Source: Gammaproteobacteria bacterium (lineage in GTDB: Bacteria; Pseudomonadota; Gammaproteobacteria; Xanthomonadales; Wenzhouxiangellaceae). From it: DNA of 64,000 nt. Location of the stretch: positions 1 through 64,000 of the forward strand of contig PXBD01000050.1 of the NCBI GenBank assembly GCA_003565625.1, written 5' to 3'. The translations under genes and the position numbers were made by a program. Under the pieces are notes generated by a model that was not told where the DNA came from, searched no databases, and saw nothing but the letters and a program-made list of their open reading frames with translations. Below, piece after piece: positions 55,197 through 63,856 of this stretch (position 1 is its first letter; the number at the start of each line of letters is the position of its first letter).

Positions 55197-56263
55197 GGAT
55201 TCTGCGCGAGTACCTGGTGCAACGCCTGCTCGGCGCCTACCTGGTGACCACCGCGGCGCTCGCTGCCTTGCTGTGGTTGCTGGAGATGCTGGATCGGCTC
55301 GAGGACGGTCTTGGTGGGGCCACGGACTTGCTTGGCATGGCATTTGCCGCCGCCCGCGTGGTCCCGGAAGGGCTGATTGATCTGCTGCCGGTGATCACCG
55401 TGCTGGCTACCGCCTCGGCCTTGAGCGCGCTGCAGGTGCGCAGCGAATTGACCGTGATGCGCGCAGCCGGGATTTCGTTGTGGCGCCTGACCACTGTGGC
55501 ACTGCTGCCCGGTCTGGTCGTTGCCGCGCTGGCCCTGGCCAGCCTGCAATGGCTTACGCCGCTCATGCAGCAGGGCCCGGAGCGACTGGTTGGTGCCTCA
55601 CTGGGAGAGAGCGGTTTGTGGCACCCGGCACACGGTCTGTGGGTGCGCAGCGAAGATGAATTTCTCAACGTGCAGGATCTGCGCCTGGGGCGCATTCCCA
55701 CCGAGATCAATCTGTTTCGTTTCGATCCGGGCGGTGGAGTGAGCGAGCATCTGGAGGCGGCTACGGCCACGGTGCTGCCCGACGGTCGCTGGCGAATGGA
55801 GGAGGTGCTGATCCGAACCTACGGCCCGGCCGCCGAAGAGCAGATTCGCAGTGAGCCCGCCATCCTCTGGGATTCGTTTCTTTCGACCCGGCAGCTGGAA
55901 CTGCTGCTGAGCCCACCGGCGAGCCTCGCCCTGACCGATTTGTGGCTGTACGTTGATGGGCTGAAAACGCGCGGTCAGGAATCTGCCGAGTTCGAGATGG
56001 TGCTTTGGCGCCGTCTGGCCATGCCGCTGGCCTGCCTGGGGATGGTGCTGGCGGCCATGGCAACCGCCGCAGTTCCATTGAAAAGCAGAGCCGTCAGTGT
56101 CAGGGTCGTTGCTGCGCTGGCCCTGGGTCTCGGCTTTCAGCTACTCGCTGAACTCGCCGCCTACCTTGGCCTGGTCTTGCACTGGCCGGTGTTGCCGGTG
56201 GCAATCGGCCCGCCAGCGGTACTGGCGGGCGTTTCGTGGTGGTTGCTGGCGAAGGCCCGCTGA
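55193..56263 (+). CDS. lptG: LptG/YjgQ-family permease
   Basis: A 356-residue partner of the preceding permease, with the same architecture: MRILREYLVQRLLGAYLVTTA start, TM helices, periplasmic domain (about 130-265; HGLWVRSEDEFLNVQDLRLG) and three C-terminal TM helices with EFEMVLWRRLAMPLACLGMVL. GTG 55193 overlaps lptF by 4 bp (GTGA). The VRSEDEFLNV periplasmic strand resembles LptG. The gene ends the ceramide synthase operon and is convergent with the HiPIP gene. Confidence 0.87.
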   Translation: MRILREYLVQRLLGAYLVTTAALAALLWLLEMLDRLEDGLGGATDLLGMAFAAARVVPEGLIDLLPVITVLATASALSALQVRSELTVMRAAGISLWRLTTVALLPGLVVAALALASLQWLTPLMQQGPERLVGASLGESGLWHPAHGLWVRSEDEFLNVQDLRLGRIPTEINLFRFDPGGGVSEHLEAATATVLPDGRWRMEEVLIRTYGPAAEEQIRSEPAILWDSFLSTRQLELLLSPPASLALTDLWLYVDGLKTRGQESAEFEMVLWRRLAMPLACLGMVLAAMATAAVPLKSRAVSVRVVAALALGLGFQLLAELAAYLGLVLHWPVLPVAIGPPAVLAGVSWWLLAKAR

Positions 56264-56316
56264 TCCGAGGATGACGGCCGGTACTGGCGCGGGTCATCGG
56301 GCCAGCAGAAAACCAG

Positions 56317-56649
56317 TCAGCGGCGGGCTACCCAGGCGCTGCACCAGCCTTCGTTGGCCACCTGCTTTCCGGGGAAGATGCTGCAACCCATCCATTCGGC
56401 CGACAGGTCGCCCTGGGCGAGCTGGCAGTTGGCGCAGATCTGGCCTTCCTCGTAGCGCGGGAACTGAGCCTGATCAACTTCGCTGTAATGGTGGACGTAG
56501 CCCAACGCTTTGGCCTGCGGGGATTCCGGATCCAGGCGGTCGTCAGCCCAGGCGGTTCCGGCCGACATGCGGGTCATGGCGGGCAGCAGCAGCGCTAGGG
56601 AACCGGCGCCGGCAAGACGGAACAAATCACGGCGTGAACATTGCTTCAT
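56317..56649 (-). CDS. High-potential iron-sulfur protein (HiPIP)
   Basis: A 110-residue periplasmic electron carrier. A Tat signal (SRRDLFRLAGAGSLALLLP) leads it, and four cysteines, Cys72, Cys75 (ICANCQL), Cys89 (MGCSIFPGK) and Cys103 (GWCSAW), bind one [4Fe-4S] cluster in HiPIP spacing. Tat export fits a protein folded with its cluster in the cytoplasm. GAGGAG lies before the ATG. HiPIPs serve photosynthetic or respiratory chains in gammaproteobacteria; nothing here shows photosynthesis. It is divergent from alkB across 80 bp. Confidence 0.93.
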   Translation of the reverse strand: MKQCSRRDLFRLAGAGSLALLLPAMTRMSAGTAWADDRLDPESPQAKALGYVHHYSEVDQAQFPRYEEGQICANCQLAQGDLSAEWMGCSIFPGKQVANEGWCSAWVARR

Positions 56650-56680
56650 GGGTAGACTCTCCTCTTTCGTCGATTTCAGG

Positions 56681-56694
56681 CGGCATTAATGCCG
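56681..56694. promoter_or_regulatory. 14-bp palindrome between HiPIP and alkB
   Basis: CGGCATTAATGCCG is a perfect palindrome in the 80-bp divergent gap, with a -10-like TATAGT on the plus strand about 7 bp to its right. It has the size of a dimeric-regulator operator, but no partner is evident. Confidence 0.3.
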
Positions 56695-56729
56695 GCGGCG
56701 TATAGTACCAACAGTTTTGCTTAAAAAGC

Positions 56730-57374
56730 GTGAAACACCCGGATTCAAAAACTGCGCCCCGGATTGTTCCGCTCTCGCCGAACGGGCAGGTTCGGTACTG
56801 GGCTGATCTTCTCGACAAGGAAGCTGCGGCGAAAGCCTTTGCGGCCCTGCAAACCGGGCTGGACTGGCGCCAGCTCCCGGTCCGGATGTTCGGCCGCTCG
56901 ATTCCGCAGCCCCGCCTGACCGCCTACTACGGTGATCCGGGTTCGGATTATCGCTACTCCGGTCTGAGTCTGGCACCGCAGGCCTGGCCAAGGACTCTGG
57001 CCGCGCTGCGCGACCTGGTCGCGGCAGCAACGGGAGCGCGCTTGAACTGCGTATTGTGCAATCTGTACCGCGACGGCAGGGATTACATGGGCTGGCATGC
57101 CGATAATGAGGCTGAGCTCGGTCCGGAGCCGCTGATTGCCTCGCTCAGTCTTGGTGCGACCCGTCGGTTCGTTTTCAAGCCGCGCGCAGGGGATGGCGAG
57201 CGTCGGAGCTTCGAGCTCACTTCAGGCAGCTTGCTGGAGATGAGCGGGGAGGTGCAGCGCCACTGGCTCCACCAGTTGCCCCGTGCGCTGCGCGTTCTTC
57301 AGCCGCGCATCAATCTGACCTTCCGCTACATCGACTCCCCGCCGGGCTCGAACGGCTGCTCTGAGTCCGGTTGA
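56730..57374 (+). CDS. alkB: AlkB-like alkylated-DNA repair dioxygenase
   Basis: A 214-residue 2-oxoglutarate/Fe(II) dioxygenase. Iron ligands are in GWHADNEAELG (H-x-D) and HWLHQLPR; the 2-oxoglutarate arginines are in PRINLTFRYI. NLYRDGRDYMGWHADNE and SLSLGATRRFVFK are diagnostic of AlkB, closer to the ALKBH2/3 type than to E. coli AlkB. It directly reverses N-alkyl damage in nucleic acids. Start is GTG 56730 with no clear Shine-Dalgarno. The last 49 bp overlap the 3' end of xseB on the opposite strand. Confidence 0.88.
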   Translation: MKHPDSKTAPRIVPLSPNGQVRYWADLLDKEAAAKAFAALQTGLDWRQLPVRMFGRSIPQPRLTAYYGDPGSDYRYSGLSLAPQAWPRTLAALRDLVAAATGARLNCVLCNLYRDGRDYMGWHADNEAELGPEPLIASLSLGATRRFVFKPRAGDGERRSFELTSGSLLEMSGEVQRHWLHQLPRALRVLQPRINLTFRYIDSPPGSNGCSESG

Positions 57375-57589
57375 TCCGGGTCGGTCAGCATGGTGACGGT
57401 CTGGCGCGCCTCCTCCAGCATCCGATGGCACTGTCGGCTCAGGGTTACGCCGCGCTCGAAATGAGTCAAGGACTCGTTCAGCGAGAGTTCTCCATTTTCC
57501 ATTTTTTCAACCAGTTGCTCAAGTTCTTTTATTAAAGACTCGAAGTCTGTCTGATCGCTTTCCGGAACTTTTTTGCGGCTTTTCGTCAT
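57326..57589 (-). CDS. xseB: Exodeoxyribonuclease VII small subunit
   Basis: An 87-residue coiled-coil subunit of ExoVII, which degrades single-stranded DNA with XseA. DFESLIKELEQLVEKMENGELSLNESL and HFERGVTLSRQCHRMLEEA are typical. ATG 57589 is chosen by homology; the frame extends upstream over the tilS end. The first half is AT-rich relative to its surroundings (TTA, ATA, CTT, many AAA/GAA). The usual downstream ispA-dxs genes are absent; instead it overlaps alkB tail to tail. Confidence 0.93.
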   Translation of the reverse strand: MTKSRKKVPESDQTDFESLIKELEQLVEKMENGELSLNESLTHFERGVTLSRQCHRMLEEARQTVTMLTDPDQPDSEQPFEPGGESM

Positions 57590-57603
57590 ACCGCCAGTGT
57601 AGC

Positions 57604-58935
57604 TTAACTGGTGACCAGATCGCACAGTTGCGAGCACCAGACCAGCCTGCATCCGTGCTCCTGAAGGCGGGTCGAGAACGCATGATCCAGCCACTGATCG
57701 CCGACTGCAACCAGTTCACCCCGCCACCACAGCCGCGGCCAGTGCATGCGCAACCACGGTGGCACTCCCTGACTGGCCAGCAATTTCTTCACCGCCTGAT
57801 GGCCCGAACGCGGGCTCGGGCAGACCCGTTCTCCAGCACCGCCGGAACAGACTTCGAGCTTGAGGTCCGGCCGGTTTCCGTCGAAATGGAGGGTGCCGGA
57901 TCGACCGGGGAGAACCAGGGTGCCGCGGCCGTCCCAGGGCAGGCTCCACGGCTGGTCTGCCGGCTCGATATGATCCAGCCAGACCGCATCGCCGTGGCGA
58001 CGCAGACGCCCGTCATCCCATCTCAGCTCGGGATGACGGTCTTCGGCGGCGTGTTCAAGCTGGCGCATGAATTCATCCAGGCGGGCGCCCGGCGGAGGGC
58101 TCTGGCCATTGCTTACACACCAGCTTCGCAGTGCCTCGGAACGGCGGAATGGATCGAGCCGCCGCAATGCCTTGAGATCCAGCCGCGGTCCGGGTTTGCG
58201 GGCTTGAACAACGTCCTTGGCCGCCAGGTCTGACAACACACCGGCGGCCGACTGGTTGAGTGCGGCGCTGCGGGCAAAGCCGTTGATGCAGCCGGGAAAG
58301 CGTTCATGGAGCAGGGGCATCACTTCATGGCGGAGAAAGTTTCGATCCATGCTGAGCAGGTCGTTGGCCGGGTCGTGGGTGGCGTCCAGTCCGTGCGCCC
58401 GCAGATAAGCCAGAATCTGTTCGCGACGCCAGCGCAGCAGCGGCCGCAGCAGCCAGCCTCCGGCGAAATTGCGCCGGCCCGGAATCCCGCCCAGGCCGCC
58501 GGGCCCCGATCCGCGCAGCAGGCGCAACAGCATGGTTTCGGCCACATCATCAGCATGGTGCGCGGTCAGCAGGATCTCTTGGGCTTCAACGTGTCCGGCA
58601 AGTGCCGCGTAGCGCGCGCGTCGGGCATTGGCCTCGATCGAGCCTGAACGCCGCACCCTGACCCGTTCCACCCGGCATTCCACGCCCATGGTTTCGGCAA
58701 TTTCGACGGCCTGCAAGGCTCGGCGCGAACTGCCACGGTCGAGGCCGTGGTCGACGTGTACGGCCAGCAGCAAGCGGCCTTCCGGTCGGCATTCAACCAG
58801 CAGATGCAGCAAGCAGACCGAGTCCGGGCCACCGCTGAAGGCCACCACAATCTTGCCGGCACCGGGCCAGCGCTCCGGATGCGGTTCGAGCCTCAGGCCC
58901 GGACCGGAATTCGCCTCAGGGTTGTTCGAAGGCAC
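57604..58935 (-). CDS. tilS: tRNA(Ile)-lysidine synthetase
   Basis: A 443-residue enzyme that attaches lysine to C34 of the CAU-anticodon isoleucine tRNA so it reads AUA. The PP-loop is [17 protein letters not shown], followed by [40 protein letters not shown] and [11 protein letters not shown], all standard TilS. The C-terminal TilS domains extend to [19 protein letters not shown]. It overlaps accA by 20 bp, the accA-tilS order seen in other gammaproteobacteria. Confidence 0.95.
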   Translation of the reverse strand: MPSNNPEANSGPGLRLEPHPERWPGAGKIVVAFSGGPDSVCLLHLLVECRPEGRLLLAVHVDHGLDRGSSRRALQAVEIAETMGVECRVERVRVRRSGSIEANARRARYAALAGHVEAQEILLTAHHADDVAETMLLRLLRGSGPGGLGGIPGRRNFAGGWLLRPLLRWRREQILAYLRAHGLDATHDPANDLLSMDRNFLRHEVMPLLHERFPGCINGFARSAALNQSAAGVLSDLAAKDVVQARKPGPRLDLKALRRLDPFRRSEALRSWCVSNGQSPPPGARLDEFMRQLEHAAEDRHPELRWDDGRLRRHGDAVWLDHIEPADQPWSLPWDGRGTLVLPGRSGTLHFDGNRPDLKLEVCSGGAGERVCPSPRSGHQAVKKLLASQGVPPWLRMHWPRLWWRGELVAVGDQWLDHAFSTRLQEHGCRLVWCSQLCDLVTS

Positions 58936-59875
58936 CGGCGGCCATCAATCGATCGTAGCGCTCGGCGAGCAGTTCTTCGGCCGGCTTGCGCGCAAGCACC
59001 TTGGTCTGCGCAATGATGGTTTCGCGCAGCAGGGTAGCCACACCCTCGGGGTTGCGGTGGGCGCCTCCGGCCGGTTCCTTGATCACCTTGTCGATCAGGC
59101 CCAGCGATTTGAGCCGTGGTGCGGTGAGCCCCAGGGCTTCGGCGGCAGTCGAGGCCCGCTCGGCGTCTTTCCACAGGATCGAGGCGCAGCCTTCCGGCGA
59201 GATCACGCTGTAGATCGCGTACTGCAGCATATTGGTTCGATCGCCGACGCCGATCGCCAGGGCACCGCCTGATCCGCCCTCACCGATGACGTTGCAGATG
59301 ATCGGCACCGGCAGCCGGGCCATGACGGCCAGGTTGCGCGCAATGGCCTCGGACTGCCCGCGCTCCTCGGCACCTACGCCCGGATAAGCGCCCGGGGTGT
59401 CGATGAAGGTCACCACCGGCAGGCGAAAACGACCGGCCATTTGCAGCAGTCGCAGCGCCTTGCGATAACCCTCGGGTCTTGGCATGCCGAAGTTGCGCCG
59501 GACTTTTTCGCGCGTATCGCGTCCCTTCTGATGGCCGATGACAACGAAACTGCGGCCATCCAGTTCACCCAAACCGGCCACGATGGCCGGGTCATCCTGG
59601 TAGGCGCGATCACCGTGCAACTCCTCGAAGCGATCGAATACCAGGGCCAGGTAGTCCAGGGTGTGGGGCCGTTCGGGGTGCCGGGCCAGCTGCGAAATCT
59701 GCCAGTCGCTGAGTTCGGCGAAGATGGTTTCAGTGCGCTCCCGGCACTTTTCCTCCAGGCGCCGGATTTCTTCGTCAATGTTGAAGGCGTTATCGGTGTC
59801 GACGTTGCGCAGTTCCCGAATCTTGGCTTCCAGTTCGGCGATCGGTTGCTCGAAGTCGAGGTAGTTGGCGGGCAT
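58916..59875 (-). CDS. accA: Acetyl-CoA carboxylase carboxyltransferase subunit alpha
   Basis: A 319-residue subunit that, with AccD, carboxylates acetyl-CoA to malonyl-CoA in the first step of fatty acid synthesis. It begins with a [18 protein letters not shown] coiled coil; [34 protein letters not shown] and [15 protein letters not shown] are the conserved crotonase-fold core; [14 protein letters not shown] follows. Full family length. tilS overlaps its end. Confidence 0.97.
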   Translation of the reverse strand: MPANYLDFEQPIAELEAKIRELRNVDTDNAFNIDEEIRRLEEKCRERTETIFAELSDWQISQLARHPERPHTLDYLALVFDRFEELHGDRAYQDDPAIVAGLGELDGRSFVVIGHQKGRDTREKVRRNFGMPRPEGYRKALRLLQMAGRFRLPVVTFIDTPGAYPGVGAEERGQSEAIARNLAVMARLPVPIICNVIGEGGSGGALAIGVGDRTNMLQYAIYSVISPEGCASILWKDAERASTAAEALGLTAPRLKSLGLIDKVIKEPAGGAHRNPEGVATLLRETIIAQTKVLARKPAEELLAERYDRLMAAGAFEQP

Positions 59876-59900
59876 GGAGGGGGTTACCGGCGGTCTGCAG

Positions 59901-60848
59901 TCATTTCGGAGTATAGCGCTCGATCTGCCCCGAATGCACGGTCATCGGGCTGTTCGGAATGCGCGTCGGATTCCAGGCCGCCAGCGCCCATGACCAGATC
60001 GACTCGATGGTCGGCAAGTTGGCCGGGGGCGAATGACCCAGCACGGTCAGGGCGAGACGCAGCGCTTGCTGCGGCTGCTGTCGACAAATCGGGTCGTCGC
60101 CGCTCGACTTGCTCAGCTTGCGGCCATTTTCGTCGACTACCAACGGCAGATGCAGGTACGTCGGCAGCAAAAGCCCCAGCGCTCGATGCAGCAGGATCTG
60201 GCGTCCGGTGGACTCGAGCAGATCGCGACCGCGCACGACTTCGGTGACGCCGTCGGCGGCGTCATCGACCACGACGGCCAGCTGGTAGGCGATCAGGTCG
60301 TCGGCCCGGCGGATGACGAAATCCCCGGTCTGACGCGCTGGTTGCTGACTCTGTTCACCGCAGATGTGGTCGCGGAAGCAGACCCGCTGCTCGTCAACCC
60401 GTAGCCGCACTGAGCGGCCAGTCCGACCCGGCGGCAGACCGTTGCGACAGGTGCCGGGGTAGATGCCGCTGGCCGGCAGATCGCGCCGCGAGCAGGCGCA
60501 TCGGAAGGCCTGACCAGATTGCAGCAGCCGGTCGACGGCAGCTTCGTGCCGGGATTTGTTGGCGCTCTGATAGAGCACGGGCCGGTCCGGGTGCAGCCCG
60601 AATCGGGCCAGGGCCTGAACCTGGCGAGCAGCGGCACCGCGGACTGCGCGTGGCGGGTCGATATCCTCGATCCGGATCAGCCATTCCCCGCCCCCCGATC
60701 GGGCCTGCAGAAAGCTGCCGACCGCGGCCACGAGCGAGCCGAAATGCAGATCGCCGGTGGGCGAGGGCGCGAACCGCCCGACCGGCTTGCGGTCAGAGGG
60801 CTTGCTGCGCAGCTGGTCTGCCTTGGAAATTGATGTTTCCGAACACAT
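59901..60848 (-). CDS. gluQ: Glutamyl-queuosine tRNA(Asp) synthetase
   Basis: A 315-residue GluRS-like enzyme lacking the anticodon-binding domain; it attaches glutamate to queuosine-34 of tRNA-Asp. The HIGH-type motif is [18 protein letters not shown], the zinc site CACSRRDLP with Y-x-GTC, and the KMSKS-type motif KLSKSSGDD. Short length and the absence of the C-terminal domain separate it from gltX. It lies 25 bp before accA on the same strand and is divergent from htpX. Confidence 0.93.
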   Translation of the reverse strand: MCSETSISKADQLRSKPSDRKPVGRFAPSPTGDLHFGSLVAAVGSFLQARSGGGEWLIRIEDIDPPRAVRGAAARQVQALARFGLHPDRPVLYQSANKSRHEAAVDRLLQSGQAFRCACSRRDLPASGIYPGTCRNGLPPGRTGRSVRLRVDEQRVCFRDHICGEQSQQPARQTGDFVIRRADDLIAYQLAVVVDDAADGVTEVVRGRDLLESTGRQILLHRALGLLLPTYLHLPLVVDENGRKLSKSSGDDPICRQQPQQALRLALTVLGHSPPANLPTIESIWSWALAAWNPTRIPNSPMTVHSGQIERYTPK

Positions 60849-60850
60849 AT
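60822..60850 (+). promoter_or_regulatory. Sigma32-like promoter for htpX
   Basis: CTTGGAA (60822-60828) matches the sigma32 -35 element in 6 of 7 positions; ACACATAT (60843-60850) matches CCCCATNT in 6 of 8; the spacer is 14 bp. It lies over the 5' end of gluQ on the other strand and would start a 45-nt leader before htpX. htpX is a known heat-shock gene in E. coli. Confidence 0.55.
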
Positions 60851-60902
60851 CTGCTGCCAGACCGTCCTAATCACTTCAATCGAGACTCAAGGATAAACAC
60901 AG

Positions 60903-61784
60903 ATGCAGCGAATCCTGTTGTTCGTTGGAACCAACCTCGCGGTTCTGGTCGTGCTGGGTATCGTCATGACCCTGCTGGAGCCATGGCTGGTGGCCCAGGG
61001 GATCAACGTAAACCATGCCGGCACCTTGCTGTTTGCGCTGATCTTCGGCATGGGCGGGGCAATGATCTCCCTGCTGATGTCCAAGCGGATTGCGCTGATG
61101 AGCACGCGCGCGCGCATCATCACCCAACCGTCGGGCCAGACCGAGCGCTGGCTGCTTGAAACCGTGCAGCGCCAGGCGCGGGAATCCGGCATTGCCACCC
61201 CGGATGTGGCCATCTATGACGCTCCCGAGCCGAATGCTTTTGCCACCGGCGCGTCGCGCAACAACTCGCTGGTTGCGGTCAGCACCGGCCTGCTGCGCAA
61301 CATGCGCCCGAACGAGGTGGAAGCAGTACTCGGTCACGAGGTGGCGCACGTGGCCAACGGCGACATGATTACCTTGACCTTGCTGCAGGGCGTGCTCAAC
61401 ACTTTTGTCCTGCTGCTGTCGCGCATCCTCGGCCAGATTATCGACCGGGCCGTATTCCGATCCGACCGGATGTACGGTCCGGGATATTTCATCTCGGTCA
61501 TCGTGCTGCAGATCGTTCTGGGGATCCTGGCGAGCATGATCGTGATGGCTTTCTCGCGCTGGCGCGAATTTCGCGCCGATGCCGGCGGTGCGCGTCTGGC
61601 CGGCCGGGCCAACATGATCGCCGCCCTTGAGCGGCTCAAGCGCAGCAGCCAGCCCTCTCAGCTGCCCGAGTCGGTCGAGGCGTTCGGGATTCGCGGGCGC
61701 GTGGGCGAGGGCTTTCGGCGCCTGATGATGAGCCATCCGCCGCTGGATGAGCGTATTCGAGCACTGGCCGAAGGCGCGCGCTGA
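60903..61784 (+). CDS. htpX: Membrane zinc metalloprotease HtpX
   Basis: A 293-residue inner-membrane M48 protease for quality control of damaged membrane proteins, partner of FtsH in E. coli. Two N-terminal TM helices (6-27, 40-60), the zinc site LGHEVAHVANGD (HEXXH), two further TM helices, and the third ligand region WREFRADAGGARL. APEPNAFATG and VSTGLL are conserved upstream strands. AAGGA precedes the ATG. It is convergent with the GGDEF-EAL gene, only 2 bp apart. Confidence 0.95.
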   Translation: MQRILLFVGTNLAVLVVLGIVMTLLEPWLVAQGINVNHAGTLLFALIFGMGGAMISLLMSKRIALMSTRARIITQPSGQTERWLLETVQRQARESGIATPDVAIYDAPEPNAFATGASRNNSLVAVSTGLLRNMRPNEVEAVLGHEVAHVANGDMITLTLLQGVLNTFVLLLSRILGQIIDRAVFRSDRMYGPGYFISVIVLQIVLGILASMIVMAFSRWREFRADAGGARLAGRANMIAALERLKRSSQPSQLPESVEAFGIRGRVGEGFRRLMMSHPPLDERIRALAEGAR

Positions 61785-61786
61785 GC

Positions 61787-63832
61787 TTACTCGCGAACGA
61801 ATTCGCCCTGGACCAGGGTGATACCGAGTTGCCACAAGGTGGCAAGGTCGGCGGTGTCGTCGACCTTCGGCGCGATGACCCGGACATGGTTCTTGCCGGC
61901 TTCGGCCACGATGGTTGACAGCTGCTGGCGGGTCTCCTCGCTGTCGCCCAGGCTTTGAATCATTTCCGGCGCCAGGCTGACAAAATCCAGCTCCAGGAAC
62001 TGCAGGGTTGGCCCGGCGGCGCTGTCGGGCGCCACCTCGCATACCGCGAAGCGGCAGCCCAGCGGTCCGAAACGGCGAATGAAATCCTGGGTCTGGCGAA
62101 GTTGATCTCGGACCTCGAACTCGCGGAACGCCCAGATCATCTGGCGGGCGGGAAGTTGGTTTTGTTCCATCAGAGACTGGAGGTGATCGCAGAATTCTGC
62201 ATCCGTTGCCGACTGCATCGACAAGGTCACCATCCACAGGTCGTCGCGCGAAAACTCCATGTCCTGCAGGCGCTCGCCTAGCCGATGGAGCTGATCCTGA
62301 TCCAGCCGGGCAGCCAGCCCCAGGCGCTGTGCGGCGGCCAGGAATACCGACGGCATGACCACTTCTTCGCTGTCTTGCGCGCGCAGCCGGGTTTCGATTT
62401 CGTGGATGATGAAATCATCTTCCTCCATGCTGCTGATTGCCGTCGACAGCAGCTGGATTTCATCATGGTCGATGGCGTGCACGAGACGCTCGCCCCAGAC
62501 CAGGTCGTCGTCGCCGGCGGCTGGAGAGACTCTGGGTCTGTAGCGCACGTAGGCATTGCCGCCCGAGCGCAGCGCCTCGCTCAAGGCCATGTCGGCCTGG
62601 GCGATCAAGGACTCGGCCGAGGTCTCGCCGCTACTGCCCTGGGTCACGCCCACGCTGACCGTGATCGGCAGACTCAAGTCATTCACCTCCAGCACCTGAC
62701 CCTGGCAGCGTTCGACGATCCGGCGGGAAATCTGGTCGGCCTGTTGTTCGGTCCGGCTGTCGACAATGACGGCAAAAACATGGTCGCGCAGGCGCGCCAT
62801 GGCGAGTTCCTCGCCGGCGGCGCGGGTGAACATTTCGGCCTGGCAACAAACCAGCTGGTCACTGGCGCCGATGCCGACCCGGGACTGAATCTTCTCGTGA
62901 TCGTCGACCGACATCATCAGCAGGGCCACGCTGGTGTTGTCGCTCGTCTCGTCCAGCAGTCCGCCCAGGTGCTCCCGCAGCGCGGCGTGATTGAGCAGCC
63001 CGGTCAACTGGTCGGACTGTTTGATTCGGCGCAACTCTTCGGCCAGAGCCGGATCGGCGTCCGGCCGGTCTTCATGGACCAGCATCTGGACGCAGGCCTC
63101 ACCGCCATACCGGGCCCTGGAAAAAGAGACCACGGCGCCGAACTCGCTGCCGTCTGCGCGCCAGGCCCGGGTCAGCAGCGGACTGCCAGGCAGCTGGTCG
63201 CGCGCCAGTCCCTTGAGAACCTCCCGGAGGTGCAGGCCATCGCCGGTGCTCTCGAGCAGGTCGAGCATGGAAAGACTTTCAATTTCCTCGAAGTCGGCGT
63301 AGCCAAACAATTCCAGATACGCCGGGTTGGCAAAGACGTGCAGGCCTTCGTGCAGGTAGGCGATGGCTTCGCTGGAGCTGTCCAGCAGCAAGGTGTAGCG
63401 ATCCTCGATTTCGGCCAGCCGTTGCTCGGCTTTGCGGGCGCTGTCGGCGGCCCGCAACAGTTCGGCCTGGCGTAGAAGCAGCCCGCGCAGCCTGCGCTCG
63501 TTGCCGGCATCGACGAGGCCGTCCACGCCGATTCGAGCCAGGCTGGCGCCGGCCACGGCATTCTCAGGGTCAATGACACCAATCAGTCCGGTGGGCGGTT
63601 CGGTCTTGCGCACCTGTTCGGTGACCGCGTCGAGGACATCGGCCAGGTTGTCATCGGCGAACAGGACGACCAGGTCAATGGGATGCCCGGCGAAGGCGCG
63701 ACTGATGGCGTTGGCGGTATCGGCAAACAGCCACTCGATCGCATGATCGGGGCCCAGCAGGCGTTCGAACTGACGCGGCAGGGCCGGATCGTCGGTTACC
63801 AACAGCATCCGGATCGGTGACAGGCTGGACAT
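61787..63832 (-). CDS. FimX-like protein with degenerate GGDEF and EAL domains
   Basis: A 681-residue protein in the order REC-like (about 1-120), PAS (140-250), GGDEF (275-430), EAL (440-681). The GGDEF active-site loop reads MARLRDHVFAVIV instead of RxGGDEF, and the EAL motif is replaced by IHEIETRLRAQD, so neither cyclase nor phosphodiesterase activity is expected. This layout and degeneracy match FimX, a cyclic-di-GMP receptor controlling type IV pili in Pseudomonas and Xanthomonas. No pil gene is in the window, so FimX is a reasoned guess. The start codon has no strong Shine-Dalgarno. Confidence 0.7.
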   Translation of the reverse strand: MSSLSPIRMLLVTDDPALPRQFERLLGPDHAIEWLFADTANAISRAFAGHPIDLVVLFADDNLADVLDAVTEQVRKTEPPTGLIGVIDPENAVAGASLARIGVDGLVDAGNERRLRGLLLRQAELLRAADSARKAEQRLAEIEDRYTLLLDSSSEAIAYLHEGLHVFANPAYLELFGYADFEEIESLSMLDLLESTGDGLHLREVLKGLARDQLPGSPLLTRAWRADGSEFGAVVSFSRARYGGEACVQMLVHEDRPDADPALAEELRRIKQSDQLTGLLNHAALREHLGGLLDETSDNTSVALLMMSVDDHEKIQSRVGIGASDQLVCCQAEMFTRAAGEELAMARLRDHVFAVIVDSRTEQQADQISRRIVERCQGQVLEVNDLSLPITVSVGVTQGSSGETSAESLIAQADMALSEALRSGGNAYVRYRPRVSPAAGDDDLVWGERLVHAIDHDEIQLLSTAISSMEEDDFIIHEIETRLRAQDSEEVVMPSVFLAAAQRLGLAARLDQDQLHRLGERLQDMEFSRDDLWMVTLSMQSATDAEFCDHLQSLMEQNQLPARQMIWAFREFEVRDQLRQTQDFIRRFGPLGCRFAVCEVAPDSAAGPTLQFLELDFVSLAPEMIQSLGDSEETRQQLSTIVAEAGKNHVRVIAPKVDDTADLATLWQLGITLVQGEFVRE

Positions 63833-63856
63833 GCAACGATTCCGAGGAGGATGGAG

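Noticed and set aside
56270..56299. GATGAC...GTCATC hairpin between lptG and HiPIP genes
   Set aside because: Six-bp stem with a long loop and no T-run; too weak to list as a terminator.
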